A stretch of 64,000 nt of DNA from Ascaris suum. Lineage: Eukaryota > Nematoda > Chromadorea > Rhabditida > Ascarididae. The stretch lies in the NCBI GenBank assembly GCA_013433145.1, contig CM024181.1, forward strand, positions 4,650,001-4,714,000. The letters run 5' to 3'. A model generated the notes under the pieces. That model ran no database searches. It worked only from the letters and a program-made list of their open reading frames with translations, and had not been told where the DNA came from. Shown here piece after piece: positions 1 through 30,634 of the stretch. The translations under genes and the position numbers were made by a program. Each line of letters opens with the position of its first letter. Position 1 is the first letter of the stretch.

Positions 1-3000
1 ACTTTCCAAGCGTTTTGGCATTTTTGATAGGTTATACATGTAGCGTTTTTTAAAGGTGTGCTTATTCACCAATATGCATTTGAAATTTTGAAAGAGAAAA
101 AAAAATCGATCTTTTGTTATGAATTTTTACAATATGTAAATTTTTAAGCTTCCTATGTATTCAAAGAAAAAAAAATTGTTTTATAATTCGGCGCTTTTTC
201 TTTTCAGCGAAATAAAACTCACCGAATTAATTGTTTTTTTCACTCATTTTCTTCCTCATGCATAAAATAAATTCGAAACCTTCTCGTTCGCTCTTTTCGC
301 TATTTCGCTTTAAAATATTCGCTATTTTATTCGTTTCTTTTTGCGATCTTTGTCTATGAAAACTAAAAAGCTTTTTTTAAAACGAAAGTACGAGAATATT
401 TCGTATGAGTTGTACGTATTACAGCAACTGATTTCTTAGGTGTTCAAAAATGCCAAAAAAAACATAAAGCATTTGGTCGATAGCTGGTTTTAGGAAGTAA
501 CTTCAGCAGCTCGCATTTTTCTTTTCACTTTTTAAGCGATTAATTTCCTCTCATTTTCTCAATCAGTTCGAAACAAATTCATAGAGAAATTGTTGTAATT
601 TTGAAGAATTGTAAAGAAAGGAAAATAATGCAATATTTGATGGATGAACAATTTATAAGCAAAAGTTGAGTTCTAATTTTTTTTTTCAAGTTCAGAATTA
701 TTCAAGAGGAGTTCAAGAATCGCTTAAACTAAGTTTGCAGTATAATTGCTTAAGATGCTATGGGTAATCATTTCTCTCAAGTTCATCTAAATTACTGAAA
801 CATAAATCAGCCTATATAAAGTTGTATAGTTGAGAACATTATAGTTAATTCACATTTGTAGTAACTACTTGAAAAGGGGGGAAAGGGGGAAGGGGGTGAA
901 ATGTGTCCACTTAAATGAAAAATAGTCATTCTCGAATTGATTCTTAGCGTTCAAGGTAATCTTCGTTCCCCCTCAATAATGCTAGAAAACTGGAATTATG
1001 AGCTAGCAAATGAAGTCGCGTGAAAATATATGGGCAAGAGCAAAGTTATGCTTGATTTTAAAGGAGAGAGGTCTTTTTTGCATAGGGGAATTGTTTTGCA
1101 AATAACTTTCCCATGTATGCGCCTAGAGGTGATATTTTTCAAACGTGAAAAGTATACATGGTATTGAGAATTTGCAAAGAGATAAACGAATAATAATAGA
1201 TGCGGGTTCTATGGCTTAGAATGAAAGACAACATTGTGATAAACGAATAGAAAGAAAACGATTTCACGATGAATATAGGTTGAAAGAAAACAATTTTAGG
1301 AGAAATATAGGTCTACGCTTGGAGAGCTATTATTTTCCGTTTGGTGATAGGTGTCTGATGATAGCGAAAAACAGATTAGCCTTTCTATTAGTAACTGAAG
1401 CGATTCGAAGAACGTAGCCATCTTGCTTATTCATTCCGATGTGAAAATTCTTGAATTTAATTACTTCTCTGAAAACATTTCAAATTTGAGATATTTTCGA
1501 AGGGTGGCGAATTGCTAATGAGATTTGTTTTATTAGTTTAATATTCATCGGTATATTATAAGATAGGGTATATTTAATTTACAACATCAAAATGTTCAGC
1601 ATTTTCCTTCGTTCGTCTTTGTTGATATGCAATCCTTGGATAATAAATATGGATTCACGCTAATGATGTATATGTGGTGAGGTAGCTAGGTAGCTACGCC
1701 TATAAACCCAAATTTCGATATTCACCTGATTTCCTCTCATTGAGCATCTATAAAAATGGGTTAACTCTGTGTTTCACGCTGCTTATTTCACTTTCCCTCT
1801 CTCCTTCGCTCCGCCATTTGAAAGTTGGACGAGTCAACGTGATACCATGGCTTTTATTCTTGAGTGGAAACTGTACTGAATGAATTAGTAGCGATGTAAG
1901 TCGAAGAGTCGAAAACCGCTATTTATTATTGCTTATAATTCTAATTTCATATTTTAAAATAGGAGTAAGTTGTGTGCTTTTCTGTTTGGAATGATAATAT
2001 GCACAATTAGTGATTAAAAGATAGATATTATAGAACCCAATTAATCATGGCATGCTAACACCAACGATTCATTATGTCAAATACCTTATTGAAACCACTT
2101 TTAGTGATAATATTCTTGGAGTAGTTATCATATATTTGATTACCGCAACTGCTTTTAGTTTTATTTCAATCCAACGATCGTTCGATTATTAAAATATTTC
2201 GAACGAAAAAATTTACGTTTGAATAAATATTTAAAAAATTTTTGCAACAGTTTTTTTTTTTGATTGTTGAATTATGGAGTAATTTATTTAGAAATGTCTA
2301 TATTTATTGAGTTTCGTGAAATTCATAAATATTCTCAGTCTCATAAAGGTGCAGAAAAATTTAAAAATGGCGAACGAAAATAAAATCAATTAAGGAAAAT
2401 TTTCATCAATGATTTTACGCATAATCGTTCAAATGTACAATCGTTGATTTTATACAATTGTGTTAGAGATATTGCAATTAATATGTACGATCGAATTCAC
2501 CTAAATAGGCGTCCGATAGCGAATTTATGTTGAAAAAACAATTGCGCAAATAAAGTTGTGTCTGCATACTTTAATTGTATTATGCTAAATTCTCTTGAAA
2601 TTCAATTTTAAACTAATTTCTATCTGGAGTTGATGATAGGACATAATTTACGTGAGACCATGACACCTCAATTGGTCTCTCTCCTCTCCTTTCTCACATT
2701 CTCTTTTTCGTTCTCGATCGTCTATTTCAATTCCGATCCTCTCTTTCATTCTCTGCCGTCCAACTGAGCACTTACAAGAAGCTTGAAAATTTGCATATCA
2801 CAAATGTATTTCGTGGTCTGTTAAAGTGACCATTGGTGCGTTAAATTCTTGTCAAGCCGAAGAAGTACACTTTGAGTATTGAATTTTTATGGCAGCAATC
2901 TGGAATCTCCATCCCCATCCTTCTAATGACTCCTAGAGCTCCTCTTTTCCTCACCTTCTCATGAATAAGCACGCTTTGGTATTTCATTAACTATTGATAC

Positions 3001-5855
3001 TTCTTTAAAAAACTTTATTCGTTACTTGGAAAGCTTTTAACTTCTCCAACGATGTTTATAAGAATATACTCTAAATCTTGATTTAGTATCTTAATTTAAA
3101 AGATAACGTTTCCTATGTGGTGATCATCTACTCGAGAGAGAGAATGCGCTTCTCAGAAATTTACTTAATGCATCAAATACTCTTATGGTCTTAACTTATT
3201 CCAGTAATTTTGCGATATTGCTCGTCAACATTGACTTATTGCTGAAACGTTTCTGGTTAATGCTTTGCACTCGAACAACTTCAATTGTATGGGCATCTCT
3301 GGAAATCTTTTTGCTATCTATAAATTGTCGTAATGTTCATCTCAGTTTGAATTTTGCATAAAGAATAGCCAACTCAGTCTTTCAGTAAATATGAGCGAAA
3401 CCGGCGGGGAGGGGAGAAAGCTACTAGAAAAGGAGTGAAGGTGGATAAAGGTAATAGGGAGTCAATCTTTATTAAATCAGAGAAAAAGAGATGAATCACA
3501 ATACCTCGTGAACTATTAGCAAGAAAGAAGAGTTGAAACAACGTCGCGAAGTTTCACTAAAAGCTTAAAAGTAAAAAGGATGGTGATCTTTGAAGCGTGA
3601 TTTCTACATTAAAGGAAAAAAGATTTTCCTACTGAACATGAGTCGATGAAACATCAGTGCGTCCAACGCTCGAACCGGATTTTCCGCTACATTTTCCGAC
3701 TGTTGATTGACTCCATCGGTAAAAACTGAACGGTAAGCGGTTCAAGACTGTCATCGGTAAAGCTACGTTTGGGCTAAGAACGGTTGAATCGTAAAATGCA
3801 GCTATGGACCGAAACCGACTTGCCTTTTTTTACAGGCATCCCCACAAGTGAACTAAGCGTAGGCAAATTCAATGATTTTTTCTCACACTCTGTAAGCGTA
3901 TGAGACAACGAGCGCATTCTTGCGGAATGATCCGTGAAAGGGCTTTTACGGATATATGCACAGATATAGTATTTATCCTCTTATAATCCCGCTATCTTCA
4001 CAAACCCCTCGAATATATGTTCGTGAACATACGGATGGGAAATGAAGAGTCTCCCCCTTCTTCTTACTCCTTTCTCTCTTCTGTTTGTCAGCCCCCACCT
4101 CTCCCCTCTCCCATCCTCCCTCCCTCCTGTCGCACCTCCTCCTCCATCCACCCCTCATAATTGTGATTTGAAGAAACTTTGTGAAGCAGTGTCTAATGTT
4201 TTCGACCGTGTCAAAACGAGAAGCATTTTCTCACCCTCTCGCTTAAGTAGGCGACAAAATTAGCATACTTGGCTATGAAATTTGATATAGAAACTTTACA
4301 TCCAATTGAAAGCGATGGATTTAACAATGAAATAGCCGTTGTTTTGTGCCGAAAACGAATAAAACCTTAAAGGCTCGTTTTGTTGCCCACAAAAAGTTGA
4401 ATAGGTCTCAAGAGATGTCACTCTTCGAGTAGTTAACTATCACTTTCGACAATTCGATATTATTTAATATTTCATGTCGCTGTACAAATGATGAATTTCA
4501 AAAGTTCGCAAAGTTTGCCATTATATTTTGGGGAATTTAAAAGAAATTGCTTTTGATGACAATTCGATATGAAGATTTAAATAAACAAATAAGTAAATAT
4601 ATTTCATAAGACGCTGTCGTAGGAAACTTGAATATCATATTACACCAGTTCTATCATTTTTATTCATCTAAAATTCCAATAAAGTCACTACAAGTAACTG
4701 CTATCACTTGTTTTTTTTTTTCAGCCATTGCCAACATGACTTTCTATAGACGATGTGTGACAAGCATCAAATACAACTACAGTGGATGTCCACCTTTTCG
4801 TATCTGCCTGTGTCTGTCTGTCTGTTTATTATTTGCATGCTGAATTAGCAGCCAACCGCTCATTTTCTTCTCATTCACCTTGCCAGTGGATGGATTATGT
4901 GCGTTCAATAAGACTTCTAGCTCATGCGGTGACGGCGGGTTTCATTCTTTTCCCAACAAGCTTTTGCATACTTTTTAAGATGGCAGTCGAGCATTCACTC
5001 ATTTAAATAGTTGCTTACCATTTATATTATGTTCCAACCCATTGATGAGGGAATGCAGGGTCATACCCTTTATCGTTTCAGTTAATTCGAGTTCTTCTTA
5101 CCATAAGGTAGATTTTAGATTTTTGGGGGACACTTGTGCAAATGAAAGACTCCATTAATGGTTCATACTAGTATTCATTAATTCATCATATCCGATGCGA
5201 ATATTACTATATCTTACCGAAAAGTCGGCTATCGGAACGCACTACTCGATATCTGTGATCACCGCAAGACAGTTTCGAAAAAAGTTGCAAGAATTGGATT
5301 TATCGAAATATGGATGAGTGTATGACATGCATGTGAATAGCACAAATGATTTCATAGGTGTCGATATATTTGCTGCAAAAAAGGATACGCCAAAAAGTCG
5401 ATGAGACAATGCCATGAGTTCGCCACATTCACTCTTCATCATAACTAAAATGCTATACTACATTTTGTCTTGTGATAAACAATTTGATGCGGTCAGACGA
5501 TTAATGATTACAAAATGGATTGGTTGCTGTGTAGAGCTCCGCCGATTAGAGCAGATGTATTTTTTGCAATCATTCGGCTCCAGATGTAAATATTTACACT
5601 GACAGTTGTATTTATTGGAGATATTTAAGCATTTTTTAAAATTGTACTTTCATCACTGGCAACATATGAGGTGCCCTTGTAAATAACACTGACAAAGTGT
5701 TGTTGGCGAGGTTCGAGATCATATTCCTTGCACGAACATAATGCGTTACGCTTTCGACCAGCTATTTGCAATCGGGTAATGATGACTGTGATTACATAAC
5801 TCTATTATGGCAAAACTATGAAGGGGAAAGTGGAACGTTCCAGAAGATAAAACAG
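1..5855. other. Gene-free AT-rich stretch
   Basis: No exon-intron structure or conserved protein found on either strand. The longest open frames are about 60-75 codons and show no coding character. It holds A/T homopolymers, a pyrimidine-rich patch (4046-4150) and a short GTCT repeat (4804-4826). It may be intergenic or part of a very long intron or upstream region. Confidence 0.6.
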
Positions 5856-5857
5856 TT

Positions 5858-5960
5858 AGATTCGCTGAATGAGGACCGTCCTTACAGATAGATCTAATAG
5901 TGAGAACTGTCCTTAGAGGTAGATTCTCTGAATGAAGACCGTCATTACAGATAGATCCAT
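5858..5960. repeat. Imperfect tandem duplication, unit about 63 bp
   Basis: AGATTCGCTGAATGAGGACC at 5858 recurs 63 bp later as AGATTCTCTGAATGAAGACC at 5921, each followed by GTC-TTACAGATAGATC. A half-copy (GAGAACTGTCCTTAGAGGTA) lies between them. The copies differ at several positions, so the duplication is not very recent. Confidence 0.75.
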
Positions 5961-8900
5961 TGAATGAGAGTTGTAGTTGACTTGTGATACATTGCGCGTT
6001 TACTTTATCTCACGGCAATCACCGCATTTGATTGGTCGAAATCCTTGCCACTACGAAACGTTCAAAAAAATTGATCTTAGCGGAGGACTGCAGCAGCTGA
6101 GAAGAGCGCACGATCTGCGAGCAAATTGTTATGCGTAATTGAAAAGACATAATCAGGAAGCCAATGTGAGCGACTAGCGCATAAAAACATTTCGGTTGCT
6201 AACGTTTGCTTCTTTCGCCTTCAATAACAACAATCTCACCGGCGTTTATTAAGACAAATGAGAAGCTGGCAATATAAAGCGAAACAAGAAGAGTTGACTT
6301 GTACCACCATATTGAATATATAGAAGAAATCATGAAAGATAAATCTAAATAGAATTTTATAGTGAACTTCAAGTATGATTGTAGTAAAAATTTATAATTC
6401 ATAGAAGAAGGAAAATATTTGATGAAAAAAATGAAAAGAATTTCAAGTCGACTCGATTATGCTAATAGCTTGAAATTCTAGATTTCAAAATAGAATCAAT
6501 ACAATGGAGAATTCTATTGCTGTAAAAGATTTGTGGATATTAGATGGCCAAATTGCAGATCACTTTACGCTACTTAAGCATCTTATATTTGCTTATTAGA
6601 TGTTAAATGTTAGTTCTTAATTTACGAGGGACAGCATTACTATTTATTGGATAACTTTCTATTACTTTGGAACTCTTTCCTTATGATTTTATTTCTTTGA
6701 ATTTATTAATAATATGATTTCCATCCTAATCTTTTTCTCAATAGACACAAATTATTTAATTTAATGTATACTGGATATGTGTGTATCGAAATGATTGTTT
6801 AATGCTTTTTTGTTTATACTTGAGTAATAAATTAAATGCAGTAGCTATCAAAGTACTAGGTACTTCAAAAATCCTTATCGATCCATTGTTGCATTTCGGC
6901 TACAAGTGTGCAACGATCCATCTACATGGTACCCAATACAAATGTACTTGTTATGTTATCCAAACTTCATTTTTGTGCATAGACCCATAAAAACGTCTGA
7001 TATTTCAATTGCAGCACGCAGGGTATTTTATTCGGATGCCGTTTATATGATCTATTGAATAAATATATCAAATATCAGCAATATTATGTAAGTGAACTCT
7101 TCTTTGAAAGATCAGCGGAAAATTTTAGTGAAAAAAAAGAAACATGAAACAAACGTTTGAATTTTTCTTACTATTTTTTCCGTCATTTTTCAAATTTATT
7201 TACTTTATTATTTTTGATACCAAAGTTATATTGTAAAGTCCGCCTATACTGTAATTTATTTCCTGCGAAGTCTGATTTATGCAAAATTTGAGCCAACAAG
7301 TTGTGGTTGAGAAATTCTCGATAATTAACAGCTATGAGAAGTGCCATTGAACCTAAAACTTACTGGAGTTTACTTATACTGTGTTTTACGTAACGAAATG
7401 CAATGAAGTGTTTGGGACTTTAAAAGCAATAAAATAAGGTACACTGGAGCTTGCGAATTTCCAGCCGGCTGGTAGCACTGATTAAACCGTTTTCCTTCTC
7501 AAACCTCTCCAGTTGGATTTCGCGCAATGCAAAGACCGTTGAGGGAGCAGCTGGATGTTCCAGCAACAATCAATTAAACAGGAATTCCCATATAACCAAT
7601 GACCTGTCGTCGCGTTTAGAAGTCGAAGAGTGCAAAGCGGTTCAGCTTTCATTGGTTGAGAGTGCAGAAGCATTAAAGACGCATTGCAAGTGGGCGGTGA
7701 CTGGTCATCACCGAACGTCCAATAAACCAACTATCCGAACACATACATGCACATATATCGCAACGTGCTAGATGCGGATTAGGATGAGTGCCTGCGGGCA
7801 GTGTGTCGGCTGTCGGCTCTGTGTCGGTCCGTGCACGATCGATGTGTGCCCCGGCGCCACTCGATCGATTCACGCTCGTGGCGCACAACCATCGTCTTCG
7901 TTTATTTGCCGACCGAGTATCACTCCCGCTTATCCACACCTAGTTTCAGCTCTAATTTTGTAGCAGTCTCTTTGGCTCATCCTGTGCGGCATTGGCTGCA
8001 CCCACAAGTGCATTCCAGTATGTTAGGAAATAACGTGACGCAGTCCCGCTGTAAGCCTTTACTTCATTTCCAAGTAAATTATCTCTGATTTATATTTATT
8101 AGGTAATGAAGGGAGAATGCAACAGCTTGAACACCTTCAAAATAGCTTCCGGATTTCACTCACTTTGCTAATTAAATCAGATATAGTCATTTCTAGTGGA
8201 TCTGTTATTCACTTTAATCTTGGCGCTATGCACTTTTAATGGTTGATCGTTTGCAATCAAAAATGACGAGGTGGAAAATGGGCTGTTTATGATTGATCGT
8301 TGATGCTGAATTGCTAGAAATATGCATCGGTGAATACTCTTTAGGAAATTCGCTTCTTAAATAGATTTCAAGAAAATTTTCAACAAAAACTTGAATATGA
8401 AAAAATTTCTGACCGAAAAAATCTGAAAATATTTTCAGACTAACTTATTTTAAACTTTTTTTTTGAAATCGGTTGTTTAAATTTGTTAAATTTTATTTCT
8501 TTGTTTTATGCTTTTTTCCTTCCAATTATCTTAAATTTATACTTGAAAAGTGCCAAAATCTTATCATGAAAGTGTTAGAGAATTTTGATTTACTAATATC
8601 ATGTCCTCAGCGAAACAATACGAAAAATTCTTCCACTCAACCTGTTTACTAAAATCAAAGCCAGAAAAATTGCACTCCAAAAGAAGTAAATGATCAAGTT
8701 CATTAAGAATCAACGAAAAAGAAAAATCGTAGCTTACGTCGGTGCTCATCAATGTTTATGCCGTTAATCGCCTTTGTTTAGAGCGTCTACTCGGCTCTAG
8801 CTGTCACGTTAGGTGGCACATTATTGCATAAAAAATTTCAAACGTGTTTTTTCTCTTATCCAACCATTTTTTTCCAAACTTATCATATATTTTCAGTATG

Positions 8901-11900
8901 CTAGAGCGTTATTCGAATTAAGTGAAGCTGTTTCTTATTTGCAATGTTTGTGAACATCTGGCACTAATATATTTCGATAAGAAACGCCTTTAATTGAAAT
9001 TAATTGCTCAGTTAGAGAATCGACAGAGGGAATACTCGAGCAACAATTAACTCCAACTTCAATTTATCAAACAAATAACTGCAACCGCAGTTTAATTAGG
9101 TAACGATAGTAGCACTAGTCACTAGTTAGTGCAATGGAAACATGCATCCTTAATGCTTAACATCTTAAATTTGGAAACTGTAAAAGCGATAATTCTTTAA
9201 GGAACGAAAAAATAGATTTTTTTTTCAAATTTCTCAACGCTAATGACATTCAGCAGCCTATTTCATCGACGATGAAAAATTTCAAATTCTTTCTATAACT
9301 GCTATGAAATGCAAATATCCTTCCTCAATGATTTCAATAATAATTATCGATCGATTTGATTTGCTCTATTATATAGCATCATATTGTTTTATGATAAACA
9401 TTCTTTTCACAAAAATAGCAAAATGTGGTTTATTTCATTTTATTTGGTAATTTATTTCCGATTATTAGTAATTTTTGATTACCTAGGCAGATGCATTGTA
9501 ATATTCTGATGTCACAATATTTACAACAGGCATTTGACAAGTGTCGATTCAGGTATCACATTGTTTCACCACAGTCCCTAAGTTAACATGGTATGGCTTC
9601 CTGAATTTTGATTCTTTGTAAATAAATGAGTGTTTCTGGGAATCTTGAGATTCCCTGTAACGGGAGTTCTGGCAAAATTTCTTCCATCGGGCTGATGAGC
9701 GGCAAAATCTTGAGGTCAGGTAGTGATTAAATCTTTTGGTGGGCTACCTTGTAATGGTTCGACGAGCCGAACGTCTGGGTAGCGTAATGTGTGTTAGACC
9801 TAGCAAAAAATGGCTGCTGTAACCTTTCGGTTTGTTAAAGTGCGCACGTAACTTGCAGTTGGTTCGGAAATGCTTTACCATTCATCGTTATTCATTTTCG
9901 CTTCGTATCATTTGTGATAAGGTTTATATTAAGATAATATCACGTATCAAATAGTGTTATCATACGTATTATAACACAACACGTGTTATGATGATCACAT
10001 TGCATCATATTGTCTTTTTAATCATCTCTATTAGAAAAGAAGCCGATTTCAACCAAAAAATTGTGCAAATTTTTGGATGATTTTATTGACTTCGAATATT
10101 TTTGACTTATAATTTATGTAGTCTATTAAATATTTCTGTTCGATGGAGAAATTTTTTAAAAATTGGCTGAAATTTTTGGATAATAAAAAACATCAAGTAG
10201 CGGAAGTTTATGATAAGGCTTTGATCAAAGAACGAAACGCCAAAGCATTGCACATACAGAAGAGTTTTTCTTTAGCGCATTTTGTCGTTAATTAATCCAA
10301 CCGAATGAGTGATCATAGCGTTCATTTCGTGAAATTTAACTCCCTTTGCGAAAATATAGCCAGAGTATAGTCTCTTATGGTTACCATTGCCTAGAATTAA
10401 TGAAAAGTTTTTTTTTTTTTGAAAAAATGAAATCATATAAAATCGGTTGTTAAAGAAAACTGAATAATATCTTTTCCCTATAAAAATTCAAAGATGTGCA
10501 TTTTTTTCTTTGGAAATTGTAATAAATCTCACTATCAAATCCTCACAATTGGCAGTTTTCGTGAATGCATTCGGAACCATCTCCCATAGATAAGTAAATG
10601 TCTTCTCATGAGAAACGGCTATTCAATTCCTCAGTCACGCCATATTCATCTCTCTCTCTTTTTTTTTTTTGCAAAAACATAAGAGCGTACAATTCTATGT
10701 TCATGATCCCTTAAGGTAAGTGAAAAATATTGTCGCTATTGCTGTGCATGTGCGTTCAAGCAATGATAATTGTTGCAGAATTTTGTTTAATGGTGCACTT
10801 TTATCGTGAAACAGGATGACTTCAGATTATGATCAAGTGCAAGTTTTAGGCTTCGCGTACGAAAAAAACTTGGAGTCTATTCTTTAGCTGTTAACCTCTG
10901 TTACGGAGAGCAGTTTATTTCGGAGTCGACTCCTGATTTCCTCTCTTCATATGTTGCGGTGATTAACCGTGAACAACAATATGTAGCCAAATCATATGTT
11001 GCAAAGGATGCTGTAAAAACTCTAATCATGCGTCATTTCGCTCTTAAAGGTCAGCGCCCAATGGAAGGTGAAGTTCAAGTTGCGATTGCGTAAATAGTGA
11101 CATCACTATGTTACAACTTATTTGCTGACTCTTCTCTATGAAAGAATAAATCGAAAACCATAAGAACTAGCAATTAGTGGAGCTATAGCTATCGTCTAAC
11201 ATCGTGAGGGTAATTTTTGGCGTTGTATTACAAGAAAAAAACGTTTATTTTTGGTTGTACTGTTTATTGTTATTGTTTCACCTTTATTGATTACTTAATA
11301 TCAATCATAATATTCTCACAGATGATGGAATAAATTTATTTTTATCGCAATATTCGTCAATAAATTATTAATCAAGTTTTCTCTGAGTATGCTCGAATTG
11401 TGATGTTTGATTGCGATTCTTTTTTTGTGAACCGCTACACTCGAAGAAAACCTGTTCCACATATTAAGTACTCTTATCGAACAGTTTCCTCAATTTTCAT
11501 CGACATCGCATCATTCAATTTTATTTTCTGGATCGCTGCACGTTTATTGTTTTGCTTCTTTTATGAAATTAATGGTGTCATTTCATTTTATGGCGTTTTT
11601 TTTTTTCAAAAGACACTTCTTTGTTCCTCAGCTATTTCAAGTAAAATCGAATTTACGCTTGAAAAAAGAAATATTTTAAAAAACTTCAAAAAATTTATCT
11701 CGATATTTTTTTCACAAAAAGAAAAAACGATATTCTTTGAAAAAATTTCAGAATATCTCAAGCCAATGTTGGAAGATATTTTCTTCCCATTGATTGCTGC
11801 TTAATATTTGAATGAATTTCAACATGTTTCGATATGGAAAGCTTCCTTCCACTTTTTGTTCTTCCGAATATATTTTCTCTTTAGTTTTAGCATTATATTA

Positions 11901-13950
11901 TTTATCGAGTTTCACGGCCTTAAACCTCAGATATGTTCATACTTATATGATAATTGATTGCCAGTCATACTGTTATTCGCCATTTTTGAAGTGCTCAAAA
12001 TTTGCATAAAGCTGTGAAAATGCCATCAAAAGTGACCGCATAATTGGCTCATTAAATATGCGGGAAATAACCCTATGAAAATGCTGAAAGAGGCCGCTGC
12101 ATTTTTGCTGAATGAGAGTGGAAAATTCTGCTACAAACGACCAGTTCATCAGCCAACCATTCGCCGACCCTCCCCTTCCACCTCCTTTCCTTCCTTCCTT
12201 ACGATCTTCCCTTGCTTCTTTCGTTGTGAAATTCATTTCAACTTGCACTTTCAAAAATTTATGTCATGTTTGCAGTGATCGATGTGAAATAAAGTTTGCT
12301 GCAATTTTTTCACCTCTAGCTGCGTAGAAAATAAGTTTATTTTCGTGAACATTTTATTTGCTTCTTTTTTATGGAGACGATGAATTTCTAGGCTCTGAAT
12401 TTTTGAATTTAAAGCGTTTAATAATGAAGTTTTATCGATGTACGGTGAAGAATCGACTAAGGCCACCTATGATTACTTTCCATTTCTTTCCTTTCCATGA
12501 TGTATAGACCTGTAAAAAAGTAAAGTGTTGTGACTGTTCTAGATTCTAACGGCTGTCAGGACGAACAGCAAAAATTTGGCCCAGCTGGCCTAGCAAATAG
12601 TGAAGTTTTATTCAACGCTCACGCTCTTCTGATTTTCAAAATTTTATCGTTTTCTATGAGATTTTCTTACCGAATGACTTGTGAAAAGATGAATAAAAAT
12701 TGAAGCAAATTCACTTATGTCGAGTTGATATAATTTATTTATATGGAAGACACAAGTTGAAGAAATGCATGAAGAGTAATTTGAAGTAACTATTTTCCCA
12801 AGGACAGAGGAAAGGAGGGGAGAGGGTTGGCTGTAGTGGAGTTCAAATCATATGCTAATTAGGTCACTTCCAGAAACCTCTATTTCAAAGAGTTGTTGAT
12901 CGTCAACCAAGTTATTTATGTTCCTTTACATGAAGAAGGTAAAGATATGAGGGGAGGGCTATTTGAAGGGACGTATATTTACTTCGTCACATCATACTAG
13001 TAAAAGATTGCTCCCACATTGATTATTGTTTATTAGGCTGTTGTTTGCCAAAATTCCTTAAGCGTTTTGATATTTTCTATAAAAAGCATTGTTTATATTT
13101 ACAAAATGATGTAAACAAATAAATTAGCTGCACTGATGTGATTATTCCTAAGTAATGGTGAAGCGTTCTCAGATGTGCGCTTATGCAGTTCCGATTATTC
13201 GACCAACGAATTTTGGGAGCTGCAAAACAAATAATATGGTCAGTGATGCATTTTTGCATATTTTATATTGTGTAAATTAGCTGTTCCAAACTTATTTTAA
13301 CTAAAAGATGTATATTTTAGCTGCTTCGATAGATCGTACAAATCTCGACAGATATTTTTTATAACGAAGTCAACAGATATGAGATGAAACCCGATCAGCT
13401 CCAAAGTATTTGCGAATTTTCACATATATACATTTGTTTAATTATCTTATAATGAGAGACAATTTTTCGGATGTAATGGCCAGCATGAAAAGAGGTTTTG
13501 AAGATAAGAGCTTAATCTGCTAGGTGAAAATATGACACCATTGGAGGGATGTATTTCTACATGCTGCTAATTAAATAATGCATTTCTATGTTTTTCTCAT
13601 CTCAATCCGTCGGAATAAATGAATTAAAATTAAAATAATTAAGTGGAAATATTTGTTATCTCTTTATTCTTCACATTCTTGTTGTGGAAATATGTTTGCA
13701 TATTGAAACGTTGGCACCTTTTTGTGAAATATTCCACGTCGAAGCGCTATATCTTTTCTTTGTCTTTTGTTTATATTTTCCGAATCGACTTGCATCACTT
13801 CGACGCTACGCTTCTAACGATAAAATAAACGATGAGATTTTACAGTTGAATTTTTGGTACTGCAAAGAGAAATACTGACGCTTGAGAGGCGTAACGAGCG
13901 TAGCAGTCGTGTTATGCGTGAGCGCGGAGGTGTTATAATCGACGAGCAAG
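5961..13950. other. Gene-free stretch upstream of grk-2
   Basis: No supported gene. A GC-richer island lies at about 7450-8050 and another small one at 9640-9850. A 134-codon open frame (+, 11400-11804) is Phe/Ile/Lys-rich, AT-driven and probably chance. The grk-2 promoter and leader are expected in the last few kb, but I cannot identify a core promoter. The start codon context at 13951 is GCAAGATGG. Confidence 0.5.
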
Positions 13951-30040
<16,090 letters not shown>

Positions 30041-30628
30041 GTAGTAGCATGTGAACGTTGTCGCTAGAAGATGCCATATGCTCGATGTTGAGTGCTTGTA
30101 CTTCGCGACTCACGACATTCAAACACTCATAGCGGATGATCGACGTATCAGGCAAGGGTAGTGCCATCGAACATTCTCTTGGAAAGTCAATTTAGTGCAG
30201 AGAGCATTTTGAATCCCGAGATGTGACTCAAAACCCAACGATCGAGAGAAATCCGGCTGCATCTGAACACATCAAATAGCGCATGTTTTATTCTAATAGA
30301 AAGGCAACGAGAAAATTAACTTAACGCAAGTATAGAATTCCCTCCGGGAGGACATATGTGTTCATTTTTATGTTCAAAAAGTCTCATTTGCATTCGACAA
30401 ACTGCTTATTGTTTTTTGTCAGCCTTAGATATATCCAGACAAAGCCCAATTTGCTCTAATCACTTCCAAAAAATCGAATCGTATTGCTTTCTCATAAATT
30501 GTCCGTATTATTAACGGTTTCATGAGAATGATTTAAGCGTGGATAAATCAGCGAGGAAATAATTCTTTGTTGAGGTGTAAAGGTGGTAAATTATCGACGA
30601 AAATGAAACATTCACTTTAATTCAGCGG

Positions 30629-30634
30629 AAATAA
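30629..30634 (+). terminator. Candidate polyadenylation signal AATAAA for grk-2
   Basis: An AATAAA hexamer in a purine-rich context about 590 nt after the grk-2 stop. I cannot exclude nearer variant signals, so this is only a candidate. Confidence 0.25.

Noticed and set aside
1675..1700. TGAGGTAG word resembling a let-7 family seed
   Set aside because: The following bases (CTAGGTAGCTACGCC) do not match let-7, and no complementary arm lies within 80 nt, so no miRNA hairpin forms.
9690..9720. CTGATGAG-CGGC-AAAA resembling a hammerhead ribozyme core
   Set aside because: The required GAAA after stem II is absent and I find no matching stems I and III.
9750..9775. GGTTCGACGAGCC resembling a tRNA T-arm
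   Set aside because: No A box, anticodon arm or acceptor stem can be built from the surrounding bases.
11400..11804. 134-codon open frame upstream of grk-2
   Set aside because: Composition follows the local AT bias (Phe, Ile, Lys) with homopolymer runs; no family resemblance.
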